From the NCBI GenBank assembly GCA_021775775.1, contig JAJFHF010000161.1, forward strand, positions 1-45,241: DNA of 45,241 bases. The letters run 5' to 3'. This DNA is from Hyphomicrobiaceae bacterium. Lineage in GTDB: Bacteria; Pseudomonadota; Alphaproteobacteria; Rhizobiales; HXMU1428-3. The notes under the pieces were generated by a model. It was given only the letters and a program-made list of their open reading frames with translations. It did no database searches and was not told where the DNA came from. The first letter of the stretch is position 1. The number at the start of each line of letters is the position of its first letter. The translations under genes were made by a program, and so were the position numbers. Of the stretch, positions 23,320 through 30,562 are shown one piece after another.

Positions 23320-26286
23320 ATGAGCCATGTGTTGGATGGTCAGGAAGTTATGGTGAGTTCTTTAATTGAACGGCTGAAAACGGCACCTCACCCTAGTGAT
23401 GTGGATCATGGGGAACTGATCTTAAAGGAATTTTTGGAAACCAATTCGTCGGTTCCTGCTCATAGTGATTTGGTTCATTTGATTGAAACAAATTCTCTAT
23501 TGAGGGATCTGACATTGGGGATTTTTGGTAATTCTTCATATCTCACAGCTTTGATTACACGCCAGCCTTTGCATTATTATGATGCGCTAGAAGCAAATCC
23601 TGAGACATATATGGACGTGCTTGGTAGCCAATTAAAACAAGATATGCAGGCGGCTGTTGATTTTAACCAGACGATGCAAATCTTGAGGGTTTTTAAACAA
23701 AGGGCTGCGTTGTTTATTGCTTTAACGGACATATCTGGCTGTTGGGATGTGCCTAAGGTGATATATGGGGTTACTCAAATTGCCGATATATCCTTGGCTG
23801 AAGCCGTTAACTTTTTGCTGCAAGAGGCTGCCAAAAAAGGAGATTATTTTCCCTCAACCTTAGATAATTTGAGCGAGCGTAGCGGCTATATTGTTTTGGC
23901 AATGGGCAAGCAAGGTGGCTTTGAGTTGAATTACTCTAGCGATGTTGATCTGATTATATTTTTTGATAAGGAACGATTAAGATTAAAAGAGGGGCTTGAT
24001 CCGAGTACTTTCTTTGTACGCTTCACCCGTAAGCTTGTTAAATTAATGCAAGAAATGACGGCTGATGGGTATGTGTTTCGTATGGATTTGCGTTTGCGCC
24101 CTGATCCTGGTGCCACGCAAATTGCGCTGTCAACGGATGCAGCCTTTGCTTATTATGAAAGCTTTGGTCAAAATTGGGAACGTGCTGCCATGATTAAAGC
24201 GCGCCCGGTTGCGGGGGATATTGAGGCGGGTTTGAAATTTTTAAAGGGGCTTTCTCCATTTATTTGGCGTAAATATCTTGATTTTGCGGCTATTGATGAC
24301 ATCCACGCCATGAAGCGACAAATCCATTCTTTTAAAGGGCATGGCACCATTGCTATTGAGGGGCATAATTTAAAACTTGGCCGTGGCGGCATTCGTGAAA
24401 TTGAATTTTTTGCACAAACCCAACAGTTGATAGCTGGGGGGCGCCAGCCTGAATTGCGCACCACTGGAACCTTAGAGACCTTAAAGGTGTTGACTGAGAA
24501 CAAATGGATAAAAGCTAAGGCCAGGGATAATTTAACAAAGGCTTATGTTTTTTTGCGCCGAATTGAACACCGGGTTCAAATGATTGCTGATGAGCAAACG
24601 CATAGTTTGCCAACAGATGAGATTGGGATGAACAGGGTTGCTAAATTTTCAGGGTTTGCAACAGTTGAGGATTTTTCCAATAAATTAAGGGCACAGTTAG
24701 AGACAGTCAAAACGCATTATGAAGACTTGTTTGAAGATGATGCCTCTCTTTCAAATGAGTGCGGAAACTTGGTGTTTGTGGGAGATAGCCCTGATCCTGA
24801 TACGGTAGAAACATTAAACTTATTGGGATTTCATGAACCAGTTCGGGTTATTGAGACTGTTAAAAGTTGGCATTTTGGTCGTTATGCGGCGACGCGAAGT
24901 GGACGTGCCCGTGAACGGTTGACAGATTTTCAGCCTTTGTTAATTGAGGCTCTTTCTAAAACCTCACAACCCGATTTTGCTTTGGCTAGTTTTGATCGGT
25001 TTTTAAAATCCTTACCTGCTGGCATTCAGCTGTTCTCGCTTTTATCTTCCAATCCAAATCTTTTGCGACTGCTTGCCGAAATTATGGGTACAGCGCCTTC
25101 TTTGGCGCGGGTTCTTGGCCGGCGGCCCCGTATTCTTGATGCGGTTTTGGATCCTGGTTTTTTTGGTGACCTGCCTAATGATAGTGAATTGCGCTGTATC
25201 ATTAAGGACGAATTTTCCCAATGTTTGGATTATCAAGATACTTTGGACCGGGCGCGCATTGTGGGCCAAGATCAATCCTTTCTTATTGGGGTGCGTTTTC
25301 TCTCAGGGGTTATTGATGCAGAACAGGCTGCTAGTGGTTATACGCGTTTGGCTGAAAATATTATTGAACAATTACAAGAAAAGGTTGCGTTAGAGATAGA
25401 AGAGCAGCATGGAACATTTGAGGGTGCTGGTGTCAGTGTGCTGGCTATGGGGAAATTGGGCGGGCGAGAAATGACAGCCACCTCTGACCTTGATCTCATA
25501 TTGCTGTATGACTTTGAAGAAGGACAAATCCAATCAAATGGTAAAAAACCATTGTCACCCACACAATATTATTCACGCTTTACTCAAAGATTGATATCAG
25601 CTCTTTCAGCACCAACTGGTGAAGGGGAGCTTTATGAAGTTGATATGAGATTGCGCCCCTCTGGGCGCTCTGGGCCTGTGGCGACCCATATAAATAGTTT
25701 TTTGGAATATCAACAAAAACAAGCTTGGGTTTGGGAACATATGGCCTTAACGCGTGCGCGCCCTATTACGGGATCAGCTGATTTCCAAAAGAAGATTTGC
25801 CACATTATTGGAGATGTTCTTTCAACCCCTAATGACCCGCTTACATTGGCCCGTGATGTTTGTGCAATGCGCCAAAAAATTGAGCAGGAGAAGGGAACTG
25901 ATAATATTTGGGATATTAAGCAAAGTGCGGGTGGACAAGTGGATTTAGAATTCATTTGTCAATATTTGCAATTGTTGCATGGGCATGAACATAAAGAGAT
26001 ATTTAAGGGCAATAGCTATGAATGTTTAGAGGCTATATCCAAAGCGAATATTATACCCCCCGATATGAGCACGAAACTTTTACGCGCGTCGAAGGTCTAT
26101 AACAGTCTTATTCAAATGTTTCGTCTATGCACGAACCAAGATTTTGACCCTAATGACGCCAGTGAAGGGTTAAAGCTGAAATTGGCTAACTCTATTAATG
26201 AACCCTCTTTTTCAGCCCTAAAGGGGGTTGTTTTGGAGGTTCAAAGCGATGTAAGGGCTATTTATCAGGACCTTTTGGTTACTTAA
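23320..26286 (+). CDS. glnE: Bifunctional glutamine synthetase adenylyltransferase/deadenylase (GlnE)
   Basis: GlnE adds AMP to or removes it from glutamine synthetase in response to nitrogen status through PII. The 988-residue length is typical. It has two nucleotidyltransferase domains, each with the paired Asp motif: NYSSDVDLIIFFD at about residue 205 (usually the deadenylase) and TSDLDLILLYDFE at about 722 (adenylylase). After the first come RPDPGATQ and RIEHRVQM, and after the second RLRPSGRSGPVAT. Both active sites look intact. The ATG has GAGGG about seven bases upstream. The gene ends the DegP-regulator-kinase block. Confidence 0.96.
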   Translation: MSHVLDGQEVMVSSLIERLKTAPHPSDVDHGELILKEFLETNSSVPAHSDLVHLIETNSLLRDLTLGIFGNSSYLTALITRQPLHYYDALEANPETYMDVLGSQLKQDMQAAVDFNQTMQILRVFKQRAALFIALTDISGCWDVPKVIYGVTQIADISLAEAVNFLLQEAAKKGDYFPSTLDNLSERSGYIVLAMGKQGGFELNYSSDVDLIIFFDKERLRLKEGLDPSTFFVRFTRKLVKLMQEMTADGYVFRMDLRLRPDPGATQIALSTDAAFAYYESFGQNWERAAMIKARPVAGDIEAGLKFLKGLSPFIWRKYLDFAAIDDIHAMKRQIHSFKGHGTIAIEGHNLKLGRGGIREIEFFAQTQQLIAGGRQPELRTTGTLETLKVLTENKWIKAKARDNLTKAYVFLRRIEHRVQMIADEQTHSLPTDEIGMNRVAKFSGFATVEDFSNKLRAQLETVKTHYEDLFEDDASLSNECGNLVFVGDSPDPDTVETLNLLGFHEPVRVIETVKSWHFGRYAATRSGRARERLTDFQPLLIEALSKTSQPDFALASFDRFLKSLPAGIQLFSLLSSNPNLLRLLAEIMGTAPSLARVLGRRPRILDAVLDPGFFGDLPNDSELRCIIKDEFSQCLDYQDTLDRARIVGQDQSFLIGVRFLSGVIDAEQAASGYTRLAENIIEQLQEKVALEIEEQHGTFEGAGVSVLAMGKLGGREMTATSDLDLILLYDFEEGQIQSNGKKPLSPTQYYSRFTQRLISALSAPTGEGELYEVDMRLRPSGRSGPVATHINSFLEYQQKQAWVWEHMALTRARPITGSADFQKKICHIIGDVLSTPNDPLTLARDVCAMRQKIEQEKGTDNIWDIKQSAGGQVDLEFICQYLQLLHGHEHKEIFKGNSYECLEAISKANIIPPDMSTKLLRASKVYNSLIQMFRLCTNQDFDPNDASEGLKLKLANSINEPSFSALKGVVLEVQSDVRAIYQDLLVT

Positions 26287-26320
26287 ATCATCAAAAAAAT
26301 TAAAACAAGACTGCTTCGAC

Positions 26321-26345
26321 GGAAAATGGATAAGCCATGCGTATC
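26321..26345 (+). promoter_or_regulatory. Possible ECF-type promoter upstream of EF-hand gene
   Basis: GGAAAA begins at 26321 and CGTATC lies at 26340-26345, resembling the -35 (GGAA) and -10 (CGT) elements of ECF sigma promoters. The spacing is one or two bases shorter than usual. It is 35 bases before the start of the first gene of an ECF sigma module, where an autoregulated promoter is expected. The match is weak. Confidence 0.25.
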
Positions 26346-26379
26346 ATTCTTATACATAAAGAGACATGAGGAGTGTTAA

Positions 26380-26961
26380 ATGTCGAAGAAACTGATTATA
26401 GGTCTTTGTTCTGTTATTTTGGTTAGTGGGGTTTCTGGTTTGGCTATTGCCAAGCATAAAGGACACCATGGTCACCATAAGATGGGACATCATGGCGGTG
26501 GAATGAGCTTAAAAAAAGCTGATACTGATAATAATGGCATTGTCACCAAAGAAGAAATGCAAGCTGCTCAAGAAAAGAGATTTAAGAGTTTTGATGCAAA
26601 TGGTGACGGTGAGATTACGGCTCAGGAAGTTCAATTGAAACTATCTAAACGATTTGAAAAAATGGCCAAACGCATGACGCGGCGTTTTGATCTCAATCGT
26701 GATGGTAAGGTGACCGCTGATGAATTTAAAACGCGCGCTGAGAATAAACTTTATATGTTGGACTTGAATGATGATGGTCAGATCAGTAAAGATGAATTTC
26801 CTCGTCGCAGAGGTCATAAACGTGCTGGGTATCACAAGGGTGGTCATCATGATAAACCGTGCCACAATCGTCACGGAAAACATCATAGAGGTCACGACAA
26901 GAATGAACACCGTGGGTCTCATGGTGAAAAAGAAGGTGCCACTGACGCTTCTCCAGAGTGA
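26380..26961 (+). CDS. Exported EF-hand calcium-binding, His-rich protein
   Basis: This 193-residue protein has an N-terminal signal peptide (about 1-24, ending LAIAKH). A His-rich stretch (KHKGHHGHHKMGHHGG) and four EF-hand loops follow: DTDNNGIVTKEE, DANGDGEITAQE, DLNRDGKVTADE and DLNDDGQISKDE, at about residues 48-145. The C-terminal tail is again very rich in His (HKGGHHDKPCHNRHGKHHRGHDKNEHRG). It should bind Ca2+ through the EF-hands and possibly transition metals through the tails, in the periplasm. GAGGAG precedes the ATG. It is the first gene of a cluster with an ECF sigma factor, an anti-sigma candidate and a metal-sensor-like protein. Confidence 0.87.
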   Translation: MSKKLIIGLCSVILVSGVSGLAIAKHKGHHGHHKMGHHGGGMSLKKADTDNNGIVTKEEMQAAQEKRFKSFDANGDGEITAQEVQLKLSKRFEKMAKRMTRRFDLNRDGKVTADEFKTRAENKLYMLDLNDDGQISKDEFPRRRGHKRAGYHKGGHHDKPCHNRHGKHHRGHDKNEHRGSHGEKEGATDASPE

Positions 26962-26995
26962 GTGACTGGCTTGATCAAACAGATGATTAAACCAA

Positions 26996-27030
26996 ATATA
27001 TCGGCGCGGTGCAAACCTGCGCCGATATAT
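26996..27030. promoter_or_regulatory. Large hairpin between EF-hand gene and ECF sigma gene
   Basis: ATATATCGGCGC at 26996-27007 is perfectly complementary to GCGCCGATATAT at 27019-27030. Between them GGT and ACC can pair around a GCAA tetraloop. No run of T follows on either strand (A6 follows on +), so it is not a standard terminator. It sits 34-58 bases upstream of the likely sigma start and could stabilise the upstream mRNA end or limit sigma synthesis. Confidence 0.6.
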
Positions 27031-27063
27031 AAAAAAGTCCACCACTTTGAGGGGAAATGTGAA

Positions 27064-27636
27064 GTGAGAGCTGGGACGCAAAAGAGTATGGATCAGCAAT
27101 TAATTGTGAGAGCGCAAAATGGCGATAAGCTGGCCTTTCAACTCTTGGTTAAAGAGTTTTTGCCTATGATTTCTGGTTTGGCTTACCGCATGCTCAATGA
27201 TAAAGCTGAAGCTGAGGACCTTGCTCAAGAGGTAATGTTGAAGCTTTGGCAAAATTTAAAATCATATGATTCTAGCCGGGCGCAGCTTTCAACGTGGATT
27301 TATAAAATTGCTTCCAATCGTTGTTTGGACCAATTGCGCCGCAAAAAACCAGACCAGTTGGCTGATGACTATGATGAGATTGTTCCGCCAAGCCAAGATA
27401 ATGAACTGTATGAAAAACAGATCAATAAAAAAGTTGAGAGCGCTTTACAAGATCTACCAGAGCGACAGAGGCTGGCGCTTGTTCTGTTCCATTATCAAGG
27501 TAATAGCTTAACGGAGACGGGACAGATTATGGAGTGCTCTTCTGAAGCGATTGAAAGTTTATTAGCGCGCGCTAGACGAAGTTTAAAAGTTAGCTTGAAG
27601 CCGATTTGGCAGCAGATGGAACAAGAGAAATTATAA
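27064..27636 (+). CDS. ECF-type RNA polymerase sigma factor
   Basis: This group IV sigma factor has region 2 at about DQQLIVRAQNGDKLAFQLLVKEFLPMISGLAYRMLNDKAEAEDLAQEVMLKLW and region 4 at LQDLPERQRLALVLFHYQGNSLTETGQIMECSSEAIESLLARARRSL, joined by a short linker. GTG at 27064 with GAGGGGAA at 27049-27056 is the best start (190 residues). ATG at 27088 is possible. A frame back to 26962 is open but would translate through the large hairpin. It is followed by a one-helix anti-sigma candidate and a periplasmic metal-sensor-like protein, an arrangement like CnrH-CnrY-CnrX. Confidence 0.9.
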   Translation: MRAGTQKSMDQQLIVRAQNGDKLAFQLLVKEFLPMISGLAYRMLNDKAEAEDLAQEVMLKLWQNLKSYDSSRAQLSTWIYKIASNRCLDQLRRKKPDQLADDYDEIVPPSQDNELYEKQINKKVESALQDLPERQRLALVLFHYQGNSLTETGQIMECSSEAIESLLARARRSLKVSLKPIWQQMEQEKL

Positions 27637-27644
27637 AGGTTGAG

Positions 27645-28133
27645 ATGATGACAGACTTTGCTTCTCAAGAAATGACGATGACGGTTTTGGAACAAGTGCT
27701 GGAGGTTTATGGCGCTGACCTTAATCGGATGCCTGACGCGTTAGCGCATAAGGTTTCGGCTTTCATTGAGACAGATGATTGTGGTAGGAAGCTTTTTAAT
27801 GAGGCCGCCTCAATGGATGAGGTTTTAAACATACATACAGATTTGCCTCACTTTGATTTTAATGCGCTTGAGATCAGCATTGCCTCTTCTTTGCAGGATG
27901 ATATTGAAATTAACCCGCGTGCAGCTGCGAATGATAATGGTTGGATTGTTACCTCTGGCTTGTTAGCTGCGAGTTTATTATTGGGCCTGTTTTTTGGCTC
28001 CCTTGGTGCTGGTACTTATTTGTTTGATGGTAGCGGCGCTTTGTCAGTCGCGAGCGCTTCAATGACAGATGATATTTTTTATATTAATGAAGATTTTAAT
28101 TTGGTTGGCAATTTGATTGCTGGCATAGAGTGA
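27645..28133 (+). CDS. Probable anti-sigma factor, one membrane helix
   Basis: This protein of about 162 residues has a cytoplasmic N-terminal part (TVLEQVLEVYGADLNRMPDALAHKVSAFIETDDCG), one transmembrane helix (WIVTSGLLAASLLLGLFFGSLGAGTYLF) and a short periplasmic end. This is the layout of membrane anti-sigma factors, and the position right after the sigma gene supports it. ATG 27645 has AAGG at about 27636-27639. Frames open further upstream overlap the sigma gene. No zinc-binding HxxxCxxC anti-sigma motif is present. The last four bases overlap a possible GTG start of the next gene. Confidence 0.72.
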   Translation: MMTDFASQEMTMTVLEQVLEVYGADLNRMPDALAHKVSAFIETDDCGRKLFNEAASMDEVLNIHTDLPHFDFNALEISIASSLQDDIEINPRAAANDNGWIVTSGLLAASLLLGLFFGSLGAGTYLFDGSGALSVASASMTDDIFYINEDFNLVGNLIAGIE

Positions 28134-28150
28134 AAACGGAGAAAATAATC

Positions 28151-28636
28151 ATGTTTTCTGGACTATCTGGTTGGACGAAAATTATCTTTATAGCTTCTTT
28201 GGTTGTTAACTTTATCATTCTGGGCACATTTGCGAGCCACTATTTGGGATGGTGGAGGGGAGGGCACGGGCATGGTCTACATTCTTATATTTTAAAAGAA
28301 ATCCCTGAAGGTAAACGTGAGCAGGTTAGTGAAATATTGTCAGCTTATAAAGAAAAACACCCGTTTAAAAAACGCCGGTTTTATAAAAATTGGCCTAAAT
28401 TTGAGGAATTCTTGCGGAAAGAAAGTTTTGACAGACTTAAGTTTATAGAGGCCTACAACCAAGCTATTGAACTGCATAATGAGCGTTGGATAGATGGTGG
28501 CAATGCGATTGCTGATATTGCTGAATTGTTATCACCTGAAGAGCGGATTAAACTTTTGGATCAGCTTAAGAAAAAATGGAAACATCGCCGGGGCCGTAGG
28601 CATCGTCGCGGTTCTTATAAATCTAATCAGGAATAG
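28151..28636 (+). CDS. Periplasmic heavy-metal sensor, CnrX/Spy-like (Metal_resist)
   Basis: This protein of about 161 residues has an N-terminal membrane anchor (WTKIIFIASLVVNFIILGTFASHYL), a His/Gly stretch (GGHGHGLH) and then a helical domain with the family's LSPEERIKLLDQLKKKW and a very basic C-terminus (KHRRGRRHRRG). CnrX-type sensors bind metal outside the membrane and hold back the sigma/anti-sigma pair, and Spy/ZraP relatives are chaperones. ATG 28151 with CGGAG at 28137-28141 is preferred over the GTG at 28130 that overlaps the previous stop. It ends the module and faces a - strand gene. Confidence 0.8.
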   Translation: MFSGLSGWTKIIFIASLVVNFIILGTFASHYLGWWRGGHGHGLHSYILKEIPEGKREQVSEILSAYKEKHPFKKRRFYKNWPKFEEFLRKESFDRLKFIEAYNQAIELHNERWIDGGNAIADIAELLSPEERIKLLDQLKKKWKHRRGRRHRRGSYKSNQE

Positions 28637-28665
28637 AGTTTTTTTAACATAATAGGAAATTGTAT

Positions 28666-30309
28666 TTAAGCAGCTATTGAATCCAATTGGGGTTTTCTTT
28701 TATCATCTTCAAATGTGGGATGTAGGGGCAATGATACCTGGACGGTGGTGCCAATGCCGACTTCACTGTCTATGGTTAAATTCCCACCATGAAGATTGAC
28801 AAGACTATGTGAAATAGCCAGGCCTAGACCAGTACCGGAATGAGACTTTGTCATTTGGTTTTCAATTTGTACAAAGGGCAAGCCAAGGCGAGATAGTTGT
28901 GATTGTTCAATGCCAATGCCAGTATCTTTGACATAAATATTGATGGTACCTTTATGTTTTTGAGCAAAGATTTCAACTTTGCCATTTGCTGGAGTAAATT
29001 TTATGGCATTGGAGAGCAAATTTAACATCACTTGTTTCATTGCTCTTTGATCTAAGTCGCAAACAATTTCATCTTTAATTATATTGGTTATTTCAATGCT
29101 TTGTTTTTGTGCTTGTGGGCTGATTATATTGATGCTTTCGAGAAGGAGCTGGTTAAGGGTGCAAGGTTTGGTATCAATCTGTAAGCGGCCCGCTTCGATC
29201 CTGGACATATCTAGAATGTCGTTGATCAATTCAAGTAAATAGCCCCCACTCATGTGAATATCTTTGATGTAGTTTTGGTATTTTGGGTTTTCAATGGTGC
29301 CTAGCACTTCTCTTTGCATCATATCGGAAAACCCAATAATGGCGTTTAGCGGTGTGCGTAGTTCGTGGCTCATGTTGGCTAGGAATTCAGACTTTACCTG
29401 GTTTGCTTCTTCAGCACGCAGTTTTTCTTGCATATATTTATCAGCTAGTTCTGCAAGTTTTTGCGTCTTGCGCTCCAGTTCTCTTCGTGACGTTCTTAAG
29501 TCTTCGACTGTGGTGCGCATCTGTTGTTCTCTTATTATGAGATTTTGTTGCACAGTTTTAAAGTTTGTCACATCAAATGAGATGCAAAGCAACCCACCTT
29601 CCATTGTAGGTTTTTCTTGAATGTTGAGCCAGCGACCATCACTGGTTTGGGTTTGGTAATTTGCTGCTTGATAGCCTTTGCGCGGGCGTTTGGAGCGCAT
29701 CATCAATTTATTAATTCGGGTGCTAAATTGATGATAGTTGGGCTCTTGTTTGGAGGGGAATTCTTTATTGAGATGATAAATTTCTTTAAATTTGGCGTTA
29801 GAGAGGATCATCTTTTTATTTTTATCCCAAATGGCAAACGCTTCTGGGGCGCTTTCAATGGCCCCTCTTAGGGAAAGGAGCTGGCAAAAATCATCGCCAA
29901 ATTTCAAAACATCCTTGTTTTCATGTCGCTCCATACAAATAAGCGGACGTATGATTGCACCGAGTAAATAGATCAAGGATATGACTAGTGCTACAAAGGT
30001 TGCATCAAGGCTGCGCTCTAAAAGTTGAGGAATAGAGATAATTTGAAATATTGATGTTGTTAAGATGATGAATTTTAAAGTCAGTGTCATAAACAAAGAA
30101 TAAATGACTATGGTTAGCCGACGGGTCTTTATCCAATGCGTCAGTTGAAATGTTTTTTTGTAAACACGTCTTTTGGCACGGCTAGTTGCCGCTGATATGA
30201 CTTTAAACTGCTCTTGTAAAATATGTACAAGTGCTAAATTTAAAGATTTTAATGTTCGTAGCTTTGCCAAGAAAAATAAAATTCTTTGCAAATAAGTGCG
30301 CCTTTGCAA
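28666..30309 (-). CDS. PAS-domain membrane histidine kinase, PleC/DivJ/PdhS type
   Basis: This 547-residue kinase has a basic N-terminus, two membrane helices (about 66-92 and 103-122), a PAS domain at about 150-250 ([19 protein letters not shown]), a coiled coil at 255-305, and a HisKA domain with H315 in [29 protein letters not shown]. This text is characteristic of the PleC/DivJ/PdhS group that controls the DivK/CtrA cell-cycle pathway in alphaproteobacteria. ATPase motifs [19 protein letters not shown] and GTGLGLAIS are intact. The start is TTG at 30309, weakly supported by an AGG. It follows pepN on the same strand with a 253-base gap. Which family member it is cannot be said. Confidence 0.85.
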   Translation of the reverse strand: MQRRTYLQRILFFLAKLRTLKSLNLALVHILQEQFKVISAATSRAKRRVYKKTFQLTHWIKTRRLTIVIYSLFMTLTLKFIILTTSIFQIISIPQLLERSLDATFVALVISLIYLLGAIIRPLICMERHENKDVLKFGDDFCQLLSLRGAIESAPEAFAIWDKNKKMILSNAKFKEIYHLNKEFPSKQEPNYHQFSTRINKLMMRSKRPRKGYQAANYQTQTSDGRWLNIQEKPTMEGGLLCISFDVTNFKTVQQNLIIREQQMRTTVEDLRTSRRELERKTQKLAELADKYMQEKLRAEEANQVKSEFLANMSHELRTPLNAIIGFSDMMQREVLGTIENPKYQNYIKDIHMSGGYLLELINDILDMSRIEAGRLQIDTKPCTLNQLLLESINIISPQAQKQSIEITNIIKDEIVCDLDQRAMKQVMLNLLSNAIKFTPANGKVEIFAQKHKGTINIYVKDTGIGIEQSQLSRLGLPFVQIENQMTKSHSGTGLGLAISHSLVNLHGGNLTIDSEVGIGTTVQVSLPLHPTFEDDKRKPQLDSIAA

Positions 30310-30562
30310 AAGTTGCCTCGCTAGAAAAATCAGGCCCCCACATGACTAATCGGGCTTTTTTTGAAATACATTCTGGCCACGTCAAAAGAATGAAGTGATT
30401 TCAAGCTCTTTTCTTTCTGAATTCTAAGAAATTGAGCGAATCACTTCTCTTTATTTGATGAAAAATCACACCTTATTGCAAGATGTTTTCCTCGTTGATT
30501 GACAAATATTTGTGCGACAATTTCTATGAATTGTGTTTTTGTCTTCTAGATTTTTGATCTGT

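Noticed and set aside
26962-27063. Extended N-terminus of the ECF sigma factor
   Set aside because: The added 34 residues would be translated from the large hairpin, show no sigma similarity, and a GTG at 27064 has a good ribosome site.
26641-27099. 152-codon - strand frame opposite the EF-hand gene
   Set aside because: It is a mirror of the EF-hand repeats and His codons in the other strand, without a ribosome site or a known domain.
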